Shown here piece by piece: positions 12,006-24,312 of a stretch of 64,000 nucleotides of DNA. The notes under the pieces are model-generated. The model made no database searches and was not told the DNA's origin. It saw only the letters and a program-made list of their open reading frames with translations. The stretch's first letter is position 1. Every line of letters begins with the position of its first letter. The position numbers and the translations under genes are program-made. The stretch comes from Litoditis marina (Eukaryota; Nematoda; Chromadorea; Rhabditida; Rhabditidae). The DNA lies in assembly GCA_964036275.1 (NCBI GenBank), contig OZ038438.1, positions 6,454,978 to 6,518,977 of the forward strand, given 5' to 3'.

Positions 12006-15000
12006 ATGAGCGACCGAGGAGGCGCGCATGACGATGGAAGTAGCAACTCCGGCGGTTTGTTATCCTATCTTTACGCACAAATGTTGCACTGAAAACTGAT
12101 ATAAAACATGGGTGTCTTCCACTCTCCTTTCATTCATATATTCGAAAATTCGAAATTGAGTGAGTTTGTTTTCGCAGTGTGTAGAAATATATAGATGGTT
12201 CACACGTGCAACCAAAATGCGACCCGGTTGCATTTCAAATACAACCAAGTTTGTGTACAGTGATATATTTTGGTTATGTAATGTGATTTTGGTTGCATTT
12301 GAGATTTGACCTGGTGGCTTCTGAAAAGCAACCAGGTTGCATTTGAAAGCAACCAATAGTTATGTACACATGCAAACTGGTTGCATTTTGGTTGCATGCA
12401 ACCTGGTTGCCTGTGTATTTGGCCAAGTATATGACTCGACGAAGATCATACCAAGTAATGTTTAGGAGGTTGTCTAGTTTGTAATATTGTTGTTTGATCG
12501 CAATAGCAACGATTCTCATCTATATTATGATAGTTCTCATCTCAGAGCGAATTTATTATGCGCATGGAGATGGTTTATTTTTTATATCTTTTTTTAGAGC
12601 TTGAAGCTGTCACGGCTTCATTGCAAAATACGAGTATTCAATCGAGTGGACCAACGATTCCACCTCCGTCCGGCTCGCTGGCTGTTCCATTGACTACTCC
12701 GGCGACAGGAGGTAATTTCATAAAGAATGCTACTGATTGTTCATGTGGCGCTCACTGTTTTGCTTGAGGCGTACGTACATACGAGAAAGCCTTGACTTCG
12801 AAATTCCCCAACTTACCCTGTTTTCAAGTAAAACCTTCAATTAGAATGACTTCGAGATTACCCAACCCTATTTTCGATTAACCTGCAATCATCATAACCT
12901 AGGGACGTGCAAGAAAGGGTATGCGAAAAAATATGGCGGTTATGGTTGCCATCGTATTAGTCTATTCAAGTACCCGAATTGCCGTAGATTTTCGAACAAA
13001 ATCACTCTTCCTTGACTCGTTCAAAATCACCAAGAGATAGGTTTTATGTGACGAATAACATTTAACCGCCCTTTTGAGGTCTCCATTTTCTCAACAACAA
13101 AAAACTTACGAACGTGCAAAATTCGAAGCATTCATTTTATCAAAAAATAATCTCAAATAGTGTACGTGTTTCAGAACAATCATCGCCTGGTCTCCGAAAT
13201 TCGACGAATCCATCTTCTGGGAGATCTTCGGCATATCAAGCACCGACGGCTGGATCCCGCGCCCCTGTGGCAAAAAGCGATCTTCCAGTGAGCATTTTGA
13301 TCCCTATTCAATATGTAATTAATGGTATAGAAAACGCACATGGTCACTCCTTTTTACGCTTTATTCAAACGCAACTGAACCTTGCGTATTTGTTGCATTT
13401 GAGCTCCATTTATCCTATGAATCGTGCCTCATCCAGGGCATGTTTTTGCGCACTTTTTACTCCCTTTTTCACCTCGATAGTCGTTGTCTTTGATTTATCA
13501 GCACCTATTTGATTTCGGTGACGTTTTCAATATTCAGAGGGAAGCGTGATTGCTATTTGGATGTTCTCACAGGTTATTCATATTTCAGTGCCGCGCGCAA
13601 ACATTTTGTCCTCGGCCAGAACGCACGGTGCAATCCTCCAAGTTGGGGAAGAAGTTATTGGTCGACGCCAATTTCTTCAAGGTAGGTTCAAAATACTCTG
13701 TTCATCTTCACATTTATTCAGTTTATAGAAAATTTGGAGTAATATGCAGAATGGTTGGGCTTGGGAAAACCAATGATCCTCAAATAGCTTATCCGTTTAG
13801 GTAACTACTTACTTAACTTTCTGGAAATGAAATGTCCGTAGAAAAACCTTGTATGCACGTTCGAATCGTTCGTTTCAGATCAATGTTGCTGGTAAGATCA
13901 ACGTCCTGCAATATGACATTGCGTTTAAGGACAAGAAGACTGGAAAGGAGGTGACCCGGCGGTATGTTTTTTTTTTAAATTTGGGTTCATTTTGACGAAA
14001 CTACGCCTCCGCTAGAAACCGCAGTACTCTTCCATTATATTTCTTATCGGTGCTTTTATTTTTCTCAGAGGCACGAACACAGATTTTAGGTTGTTCATCA
14101 TCGACATAATTCGCTTGAGTTGAAATGAAATGATTTAAAAGCATGTTAAATCGTAATATCAATTTAATTGATCTGGACATCTCCTCTCCTTGTGGTTACA
14201 TGTCAATCCTCTTTTTTTGGTACAAGAATAAGTCATTCAAAATTGAAAGTCATTAAAGTAAAAGTCATAATTCACTTTTAGTCAGGATTCGGAAAAAAAA
14301 GAAAAATAACGAAAAATAGAAAAATTACTTACTTTGGTTGCCTCTTTTTTGTTACTGAGAGGAGAATGTCTCATCAATGTGGATTATCAAGGGACATAAT
14401 GTTTCGTTCGGTCGATTATTGTTATATTTCAGAGAGTTCACCAAGAAACTGTTCTGGATGGCAGTCCAGGACAATCCGACCATTTTCCCGGCCAAGGAGA
14501 CGATGGTCTACAACGACGTGAACGTCCTCTTCAGCTTGGAAAAGCTGAGGATAAGAGGAGGGGAGCAAATAATAACGATCAGATGTGGGGGAAAGGACAG
14601 CAGGGTATGCATATCTTCCTCTCTTCTCAATTATCTCATTGTTTCGAGTTTATAAAAAAAGAGTTTATAAAAAAAACTGTCTGTGGAACACCGAGTGGCC
14701 AACTGAAACCAATGATTTGCCGGGTCAATGTATTCATATAGTCCGAAAAATAGGCAGCGTTAGGTCTAGTTTGAATTACTTTCTCTGAGTTTTTCCCCAT
14801 TTAATTAATAGTAACTCAATTTTCTCATTGCTTCGAGTTTACCGAAAAATAGGCAGCGTTAGGGCCATGTCATCTCATAGTACAGTGAAGTAGGTCTAGT
14901 TTGAATTATTTTTTCTAAGCTTTTCCTTATTTAATTAATAGTAATCTTTTATTGAAGCAGTACAAGGTACGACCGAGGTTGAGAAATTTTGAGCTGCTGT

Positions 15001-18000
15001 TGTTGCAGACCAATTTTAACCTGTACATTTATTACAGTTCGCTGATGAGTTCATGATGAAAATCATCTATTCAAAGATGGTGACAATCGACCAGGCAACG
15101 AAGGACCATGCACTGATCCAGACGTTTTTGGACCTTCTCATCACCATGCGAATTCGGTGCACACCATGGTTGGTTTGGGGAATTCGCTTGTTTAACCTCA
15201 TGCTTATGTTAATTGCATACTCCAGTGAGGTCCGCCTATTCGGCAAAAAGTAGTCCGCTTTTGGATTGGAACACGTCAAAATTAATGATTTTGCATGAAC
15301 ATTAAACACATCCTCTCATTGGTAAAAGTAGCCCGTGTTTAGATTTTTTCTGGCTATTCGGACAACTTTATAGTGAAGTGCTAAGGGAGAATTTGAGATT
15401 GAAAAGCTAACAAGGTTGGATTCTGAATCATATGTTCCCTCTAGTAATTGTCAATTTTTGGGAAGGTAATATTTCGCAGTTCGTAATCAAAATAGCCAGG
15501 TCCCAAGGTTGATTTCGGAAAATACCTGTTTATATGGCGTTCAGGTACATTCTGCATGACTTCGCTTTTCAGCTCGGACTCGAAGTACTTTGTTTCTCAC
15601 GGGAGATCCATGTTCTATGCCCCCCATGACCGCAGCAAGTTAGATAAGAATTTGGTGGTTGACCTCGGACGAGGGCTGCAAGCCTGGACCGGGCTTCATG
15701 GAGCCGTCAAGCCCGACTCGCAGTTGGGATTACTCTATAATGTGGATAGTGAGTCAGCACATTGTACCCAACTAGCTATAGATTCATTGTGATTACTACT
15801 TTTCATATAACATGTTCATTTTTATAATTTTCCTTCCAGATTGATGATGACCAGATATTTGCTTTCGATCTTTTGAGAGATAATATCGTGTATTCGTATC
15901 GTACTACCAACTGGCTAGCTGCACGTTCAAATAGAAGTCCTGTGCAAAATGCTCAATGTTCTCAACTGAAAACTTACTAGTGCGCAATGTATTTATTGGG
16001 ATATTCTCAAAAGTAAGACACCGACAGTTATGAATGATAGATTTTTTCGATGATCTTGGTCTCTCTGGACTATATGAATACATTGGTAAATCATCGGTTT
16101 CAGTTGGCCACTCGGTGTTCCACAGACAGAACTACAACCTCGTCCAGTTCTTTTGTGAGGTTATCAAGCGTGTGCCTTTCGCGGAACGAGACATAAGGGA
16201 ACATGAAGCGGAGCTTGGACGTTGTGGATTGAACGCTAGAAACAGGGAACTGCTGAACACTGCTCTCAAGGGTAACTTTTGTCGCCAGCTCTTATATCCA
16301 GCATTACAGCGTAGTATAATGTATTTTTCTAGACATAGTATACTGAATAAATAATAATGCTGTAAAAGTTGAGCAATGTTCTTATTTCATTCCAGGTACA
16401 ACGGTGATTGCCAGATACGGGAATTTCGAAAGATCATTCAAGTTTGGTCAAGTCGGAAGAACAGCTGCGGCACAACATAAGTTTGAGGCGAGTTATATAA
16501 TTTTGGAGGCAGTTAGTTCTTATTGCGTATTCGAGGTGATTTCTGGCTTTAGACTCCTTGTGCTTGGGAATCATTTACTGTATATTGATTAGTGAAAAGT
16601 GGGGGAACCAACAGATGTGTGAGTTGTGTTTGGTTTGACCTCTATATCAGCAAAAAGTGAACGATACGAATTGCTGTGATACTGTAGCAGAAGTATTCTG
16701 CAGAAATAGAACAATACCAATGTTGCATAGTGGTTCACGAAGCCCGCATAACAGTCCAGAAATTGCCGAAGGGTATTTCATGTGTACTTCAATGACATGC
16801 GTGCGTTGTGTACTGTGCAACATTGGTATTGTTCTATTTTTGCAGAATACTACTGCTACAGTATCACAGCAATTCGTATCGTTCACTTTTTGCTGATATA
16901 GAGGTCAAACCAAACACAACTCACACATTTGTTGGTTCCCCCACTTTTCACTAATTGTTCTCTTTTTGCTAGTTGTACTCTTACAACTATTCATGGTACA
17001 AGAAGAAGAATGTTGGCGCTAATTGGCGCAACGATTAACGCCACTGATAAATTTGAAATTTTCGAGATACTAACGTAGTTGTATTGTGATCATCATCCAA
17101 ATGACAAAATTCCAAACACTTATGTTGACAATTTCTCGTTCCTGTGTCACCAAACTGTTCAGGTTCTATCAGTTTGAGACATCTTAATTGCCTACAATTA
17201 ATGTTTTGTCATTTTTGGCGCCTATTGGTGCTCGCGCCCGGCGCCACTGGTAAGCTATGCATCTCATCATTGGCGCGACGAGATAACTTTCGCATTGGAA
17301 CTCATGTTTCAAATTTCATCTAAATAGGTTCAGTATTTTTCCAATAGTCGTTTTTGGCGCCAATGAGGAGCTATACATGTCATAATTGGCGCGTCGCTAT
17401 CACGTTTTTATCAGAACTCATGTTCTAAATGTCAGCTAAATCGGTTCAGTAGTTTTCCCAATAGTCGTTTTTGGCGCCCGGCGCCAATAAGGAGCTATAC
17501 ATCTCATATACATAAGGAGCTATACATCTCTTCAATTTGTGATTCTCTAACTCTCTCTTCCTTCAGTTTCCGAAAAACGATTATATTTGAAGCTTTTTAT
17601 CGATTAGGAGCAAAAAACGAGTACGCAATGGCCAAACCAAAGACGCAAACCAAAGACAAACCGAAGACGCTCACGCAGAGCGCTCCGCGCGATTATTAGG
17701 GACGGCACTGTACCGCGTACGTGTAATCGGGCATTTAACTGACCTTGTTTCTAATTGTCGAATGTATTTACAGTGTGAGGGACGTCGGTTCACCATCCAG
17801 GAGTACTTCTTTGGAAAGTACAACATCAACTTGAACTTCCCATATCTCCCTTGCGTTCAGGTGAGTTGATTTTTGTTCTGTTTCAAACGCGATAATGATT
17901 CCGCTCCCGTCGTGTGGTTTTCGATGAGTGTATCGTTTAGCTGACTGTTCTAATTTGGCTGACAATCGGTATAAAGCTTGGCATATGTTGCAAGCGCGTG

Positions 18001-21000
18001 GTTATGTGTTTTTTTCTTATTTGACTGTGAGATTTTAGATCGGAAAGAAGAACAACTGGGTGCCAATGGAGCTCGTCTATACTCATACCGAGCCCTTCAA
18101 GTTCAAAGGAACAATCCCAGAATCGCAACTCGGACGGCTAGTCAGAGTATGTTTCCGTTCTGACAATTTATAAAGTTCCCGGTGCATTTTCACGCTCTGT
18201 TCCTGTCTTGCTTCTACCACGTGTTCTCTATTTCTACCCGCTTTTGGTGGTGATATCTTATTTATTCTAAATACCTATATACCAAGTATCTTATTTATTA
18301 ATCCGAAAATGGCCCTACGCTATGAACTAGACTTTGGCGCATATGATCGTTTAGCATTGTTTATATATTGTCAAGTTGTTTGTCAATATGGTAAATAATT
18401 TCATGCTCTTTCAGAACACAGCCTTCGAACCCCTGAAGCGAAAGCAGATCATTGAAAAGATGGCGGCTGCAAACCCTCAGGTATTTTGGTTCTTATAAAC
18501 TATAGTTTCTGAAAGTTTACTAGTGTGATAGGTAGTTTCATACCATCTAGGGCGTTTTTTATAACAATTTGAGTTCTATTCTTCAACTTTTACTACGAAT
18601 AAGTAAATTTTGGTTGGTTCTCGTTGAAAATCAGTCATTATCACTGACCAATCTGCGTACATTGCGCGGAAATGTATAATATGTTGTATCTTTGCATATA
18701 TTAGTGAACGTTATATCTTTGTCTTAGTGAATATCCTAGTGAACGTTATATGTTTGACCAATTTATATGTACTGCCCAACTGAATACTGAATTATATGCG
18801 GTTTACACATGCAACCAAAATGCAACCGGGTTTATTTATATAGGGGTGTTTAATGGTTCTCTCGTATTATTCCTAAACACATTTTTACAGGGTCAAGAGG
18901 AACCGCTTCATCTTTCCGGTCAGGATGAGTTCATGAGCAACTTCGGTGTTTCTCTCGACCGAGAGTTCCAGAAAATTCCGGCAACACTCCTCCCCGTACC
19001 TACCCTGCAGTTTGTGAGTGTTCTTTCCGTTTTGTGAACAGTGCACATAGAACAGTGTTTTTCGATCAGCTCCAATATTGGCCAAAAAGATGAATTTATA
19101 ATTTATTGATTTTGTCACTGTAAGCGAGTTCGTAACCATTCCTATATTTCAGGGGGACAACGAAAGCTTCACAGATTCGGAGCACCATGGTGTATGGGAT
19201 GTGAGCGGACCTCAGTTCAAGTACGGTTTTTTTTTCATTGTTCTCCAAAATAATTCTCAACATTCCTCATGTCTAGTGATCCACTATCAGATGAACCATT
19301 ATCATTTTTCAGGAAGGTGAAAAATCCCATGGCGAAGAAAGTAGTGGCTGCCATCATATTCATTCACAACGACAGTCCCGACTCTCGCAACGAAGTTGAC
19401 CTGTATGTTGTTTACTCATATAAAAAACTGACCTTAAAATAAAAAAAATACATACATTCTTATTTGTGCTGTAAAAAGATCTTTTTTGATAACCTAAACT
19501 TTGAAAGATTCGAGCTGATTATTAGTGTTTCATTGAGGTGACTATCTAAACGAAAAGCACAAACTGGGGCTGAAGTTCTGGTATGAGATATGAATATGCA
19601 GATGACACTGGAATCGTTTACGATAGTAATATTTTAGGCGAAAGACCTGTTTTCTTGAAAATGTTTCAATTTTAGTGTTGAATACATATTTCCCTGTTGC
19701 AGGGGTGGTTTCGCCAGCCTGATGCATTGTCTGCATGCGTTCGGTGTGGATGTTCCTATGGGAGCGAAACCGTTCACGGTCAGCCTCATTTTCCATAATT
19801 TTTCCCGGGGGTTTTTGTCGCATTCACTAATTATTAACCGTTATATCTTTTATGAAAACTGGTGTTGCTAATCTTATATACTTCTTTTCAGGTTCAATCG
19901 TTCAGTCAGAATCAGGCCGGAGGATGGGATACATTGCTTGGATGGATGAAAGAATTCAAAGCACAGGGTACGTTGGAATAGGAATACTGTTGATATGCTA
20001 TAAAAGTCAACTATGTGATTGTGATTCCATGGTAAACCCAACAAAAATTGTTTTTTTATGATGCTCAAAATACTTTCTTTCGGCATTAGATTCACATAAG
20101 CCTTAGGTCACGATGTGTTCACGCCACAGCCGACATATTTCTATGATAGTCTATTTTCAGTGAACAAGCAAAGCGCAGATCTCACCCCACTTTGCATGTT
20201 CGTGTTCCCCTACAAATGCACAACTCGTCGGCAGAAACGTGATGACAATTATTTCTCCGAATACGGTTAGTTCTTTCATATTATAACATGATTTTTCACC
20301 AAATGTTCTGTTAGGAAACATTCCAGTTCTGGCCGTACATCTTTGAGAATTGAAATTAGAATCGTAAGTCGTTGGCGTTGCGTATCGTATTTTTATTGTT
20401 TGATACATCTATCTCATTTAGCAATGGTGAAGTACATCTGCGACGTGGTTGTGGGTATTCACTCGCAATGCATTCTGAGGGAAGTCTATGGTCAGATGAA
20501 AGGCCACGTCAACAGTTGCTCGACTGCCCACAATGTGGCCCTGAAGGTGATGGGAAAGATCGGAGCACCCCACTACACTCTCGAAAGAAATGGAGCTCAC
20601 AAGAAGTATGTCTGGTTGTATACTGATGTCAATGAGTTTCTTGCAAAAGAACATTCAGTATCGAGAAACTAACGTAGGACAATGTATTGCATTCTCGATA
20701 GATAGAGTGGCTATTCGAGAGAATCTAGAAGGACTACAACTGCTCTAGTTATGGCTGTCAATTTCAGCTGGACGGTGCTGACGAATCCAGAGGAGCCGAC
20801 CCTGATTCTGGGCGTCGATGTGACGCATCCCGGAGAGATGGACAGAAACCAGGGAGAACACGCCACCCTCTCGGTCGCCTGTGTCGTTGGAAACATTGAT
20901 ATCGAATGTGTGCAGTGAGTTTCTACTCTTTTTCAAAAAGAGTGTCGGAAACATGTCTATCAAAGAAACGCCCCTTCCTCTCGGGTTTTTCCATTCGTTG

Positions 21001-22813
21001 CTGTTCCATACGCTTTTTCCATTTCCATCCGTTGGACTGATTTTTGTAGTGGATCCAGCTAAAATTTTATCTATTCCTAGTACACATAGGAATGAGCACT
21101 ATGATGCTCGGCTATCGCTGCGTTTAAAAGCGCCCAAGCGTGTTCTAATTGGATATTGACATTTTGCTCACCTTTCTTTGTCTTCTGACCTTGTATTGTT
21201 CCCTTCCAGATATGAACAGTCGGTTCGAGTCCAAGCTGTCGGCCAGGAGCGACTTGTCTGCATGAAAGAGCAGCTGTACACGAGAATCGCCGCATTCGAG
21301 AAGGTGAGGCGCGATTACCAAAAAATACGTATTGTATTGTCGAGATTCTCCCGCCCGCTGTAACTTATACACGACTGTTTTGGATTTATTCAACAAAAAA
21401 AACGGTATCTCTGATTTTTGCTCGTTTGTTTTACTCTGCTTTATTAGGTTATGTAATTAAGTCTATGACAATCGACTATTCGTTGTACATTCTCAACATA
21501 CTTGTGGTTTTTACAGCACACTGGTGTGCGACCCATGCATATTGTGGTATACCGAGATGGTGTCAGCGAGACGGAGTTCCAGAACACCCTGTACGAAGAG
21601 AAGGTATCATAGTTTATCTGTATTGATCATCAAAACTCTTTGTCTAGGGTTTCAAACAGTGTAGCTTTTGTTGTGTAGTGCAACACACGTTCAAGTAGCC
21701 GAGGAAACAATGCACATCCATGATTTCTGATTTCTCTCGTTCCAGAACTCGATCGAGATGGCCTGTATGGACATGCATCCTGACTACAAGCCCACGCTGA
21801 CCTATATCGTGGTCTCGAAACGCCATCATACCAGATTCTTCCCCACACGCGAGGAAGATTGTGAAGGAAAGTGAGTGTACAGTTTACTATTCGCAAGTTA
21901 TTGTACGTTTCTGCTTTGTCATACTCACTGATCATGGAACTTGATTGCAGGGCCTTCAATCTGAAGCCTGGAACTCTGGTGGAAACTGGCGTCACAACGG
22001 CGTCCTACTTTGATTTCTACCTGATCTCTCAGTTCGGACCGCTCGGAACAAGTCGTCCCACGCATTACTATGTGTTGCACGATACATGGAAGCCATCCGC
22101 TGCGTTCTGGCAGGTTCGTTCCGTAATTATCCTCATCAATCTGACACTAGATGTCAAAGATGTATTTGACTCTCTCGTGTGACATGAGCCTCGAGCCATT
22201 TCGTAGCTAGTTGAGGTTTGCTACAGTCTCCCTAAATCCTCCTGCACAACTAGTCACAACGTGCTTGTCAGGGTTTGTTGATATTGTACTGAAATTTGGG
22301 CAATATCGCATGTATTTCAATTCTCGTCTTTCAGACGATCACTCATGCCCTCACGTACTGCTACGTGCGCTGTCCGAAGTCGATCTCTCAACCAGCGCCT
22401 GTCATGTATGCTCATCTGGCTGCGAAGCGAGCCAAGGAGTACCTGATGGCGTACTATTAGTTAGTTTTTCTTTATTTCTGAGGTTTTCTGAAGGATTGCG
22501 CTATATCCTACACCTAACTATGATTAGTAGACGACGCCTCACAATTAACCCATTAGTATCACGCTACTGTCGTGGGTGCGGTTTTTCAAATCAATTGGCT
22601 ACATTAAACATTTGAAAAATCATTGGCAGCAGGTTGTGGGTATTAGAAGTGATACATAAGCATTAAGCATACTTGAGTAGAGGATGATTGATGGTGGTCT
22701 TTTTCAGCACACACCAGGACGCAATCGCAAGGATGAGCAACTATGAAAAGTTCATCAAGGTCACTGAGAACCTGCAGAGGGCGAAAGATCTCCAGGGTAT
22801 GATCTTTGTCTGA
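12006..22813 (+). CDS. Argonaute, AGO-type, slicer residues intact
   Basis: Small-RNA-guided effector protein. Twenty-seven exons join in phase to 999 residues: 12006-12054, 12598-12711, 13175-13287, 13589-13681, 13879-13961, 14433-14604, 15038-15156, 15573-15748, 16104-16271, 16396-16487, 17774-17860, 18039-18146, 18415-18480, 18891-19013, 19153-19220, 19313-19402, 19703-19778, 19892-19967, 20161-20265, 20422-20605, 20768-20914, 21210-21303, 21517-21603, 21746-21870, 21951-22113, 22335-22450, 22708-22813. A Ser/Pro-rich head (1-95) precedes the N domain, PAZ (to about 440, FPYLPCVQIGKK), MID and PIWI. The MID pocket keeps Tyr659, Lys663, Gln675 and Lys705, as in AGO proteins that bind 5'-monophosphate guides, unlike the worm-specific WAGO set. 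PIWI keeps Asp738 (GVDVTHP), Glu783, Asp815 (VYRDGVSE) and His953 (MYAHLAAKRA), so cleavage is expected. The C-terminus ends MIFV like other Argonautes. Exon 10 appears to use a GC donor. Which worm AGO (ALG-, ERGO- or RDE-1-like) is not decided. Confidence 0.95.
12195..12423. repeat. Foldback-type repeat built from the word GGTTGCA
   Basis: It lies in intron 1 of the Argonaute gene. GGTTGCAT and its complement ATGCAACC recur many times in both orientations (GTGCAACCAAAATGCGACCC at the left, TTGCATGCAACCTGGTTGCC at the right). The left sequence is nearly repeated at 18790-18835 in another intron of the same gene. It appears related in design to the GGTTACC elements at 24034-24312. Confidence 0.6.
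16588..16990 (-). mobile_element. Foldback element, copy A (Argonaute intron 10)
   Basis: Two arms of about 148 bases (16588-16735 and 16808-16955) are reverse complements with about four mismatches, around a loop of roughly 70 bases. The outer end TTAGTGAAAAGTGGGGGAAC is followed on the right by AGTTGTACTC, the outer sequence also seen in copies B and C. The loop is the reverse complement of copy B's loop, so this copy is inverted relative to B. If transcribed within the Argonaute pre-mRNA it would fold into a long hairpin. Confidence 0.85.
17000..17700 (-). repeat. GGCGCC-rich repeat block, copy A
   Basis: The block contains repeated TTTTTGGCGCC..GGCGCCAATA words and ends with ATGGCCAAACCAAAGACG and a CGCAGAGCGCTCCGCGCGAT hairpin-like stretch. 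The same ingredients in reverse order and orientation occur at 42640-43450 and 49752-50720. It adjoins the foldback at 16588-16990. No open frame of note. Confidence 0.7.
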
Positions 22814-23577
22814 AAATTCTAACTCGAATATTCTACCTCCCAATTTCGTTCATTGCAATATTCCTAATAATCATTAATCACTCATATTGGATGTTGTTTG
22901 ACCTCACTATTTTTATTACTTCAGGTAGATCTTCATTTTATTGTATACCAGTTATTTCACCGATTGTTTTACTTCACAATAATTGTTTTTCAGCTTGTTT
23001 TATCTCATACTAATTGTTTTACAAATTTGAGATTGATATTTTCAAATGTACATAATCTCACTTGCTAACCCTTTTATCCCATTGATCTATTCATACGTTT
23101 TGTATTATTCATTGATCTATTTTTAATTTTATATGGTCTATACTTTGTGAATGAAACATTCAACAACTTAATATGATTAATTCGTGGCTCATGATGGGTA
23201 GTTCAGGCGAATCCAACTTGCACTTGCGGGACAGAAAATGATAGTGAGCAACCAGGAAGAAACGGCGCCTTTTATAGAGTAAATTGGTCGTGGATCGAAA
23301 TGAAACTGATTATAGAATTACTCCCTAACCCCCTGTCCCTGTAGTTGAGATTGCCGAGAAGCAACAGCTTTGACAATTCATTCAGTTCACGTTATCAGTT
23401 TAGAAACCGCTGCATACCAGGCATATATAAATTAAAGTAAGATATAATCTTGAGACAAATGCAAGAACGGTAACGTAGAGAACATTGATGAGTCGTAGAG
23501 TGCTATAGTACATTCGAGAAAATCAAACGCAACCAAGATCTTTCTTCAGAACCGATAGACTATCCACAGAATAATGG

Positions 23578-23735
23578 CCGGTTATTTAGTTTTACTTTCG
23601 CCCCCCACTTTTTTAGTTTTAGCTGAAATAAGTCCTGTGTTACTTTCACCCCCCACCATGGGGGTTGAAAGTAACATGGCTCCGTTTCAACTAAGAATCA
23701 CGAGGGTGGGGGGCTATTGTTAAAGGTTGCCAGGC
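23578..23735. repeat. CCCCCCAC / GTGGGGGG word repeat
   Basis: TTACTTTC followed by a C-run and CAC, and its complement GGGGTTGAAAGTAAC, alternate in both orientations. This is the same style as the longer array at 29835-30185 and a short C-run near 32940. Confidence 0.6.
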
Positions 23736-24033
23736 CTGTTACTGTTACAGCAGAACACATATTGAAATACACTCATCGACATAAGTCAAAAAATTCCACC
23801 CAAAAAAATACCCAAAAACCACCCAAAAAATTCGTCTGATAATGAGTTCAGGGATTTCAGAACTTTGTTAATTGCCTCAATTGTCCAGGTGTGTGATGCT
23901 GTTTTAGTGGGGAAGGTGGGATATCGACAAGATCAGGCCATTCAAAACTTGGATGATGTTCTAGCCGATAAAACGAAAAGACGATTTGAAGAAACCAGAC
24001 AATCGAAAATTCCAAACCTGCTCAAAAGTTACT

Positions 24034-24312
24034 GGCTAATTCTATATGCAACCGGGTTTTTTGGTAACCTAACCGGATTTTGGTAACCCTTTTTCAGGTT
24101 ACCTCATCTCACAAGTAACCGGTAGGTAACCGAAAACTAAAAACCGGTTACCGTACAAACTAACGGTAGAAACCACAATTTATGTTAGAAAAACAGGTAA
24201 CCGGTTCTTCTCTTTAGGTTACCAACCGGTTACCTACTGAGGTAACCCGAAAAAAAAGGTTACCAAAAACCGGTTAGGTTACCAAAAAACCCGGTTACAT
24301 ATAGAATTCACC
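24034..24312. mobile_element. Foldback element built from GGTTACC
   Basis: The ends are inverted copies of about 40 bases (left GGCTAATTCTATATGCAACC, right complement beginning GGTGAATTCTATATGTAACC, then GGGTTTTTTGGTAACCTAACC). The interior is almost entirely GGTTACC/GGTAACC words. No coding capacity. Fragments of the same sequence occur at about 2827-2950 and 27164-27245. Confidence 0.75.

Noticed and set aside
16657..16896. 79-codon open frames on both strands with near-identical products
   Set aside because: They are mirror images created by the foldback arms of copy A, not genes. The same applies at 43697-43949.
17000..17700. GGCGCC block as a CRISPR-like or satellite array
   Set aside because: Spacing is irregular and there are no unique spacers; it is a dispersed repeat with copies elsewhere in the window.
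22451..22459. Stop codon after MAYY as the Argonaute C-terminus
   Set aside because: Using GTACTA at 22451 as a donor gives an in-phase join to 22708 and the family-typical C-terminal segment ending MIFV.
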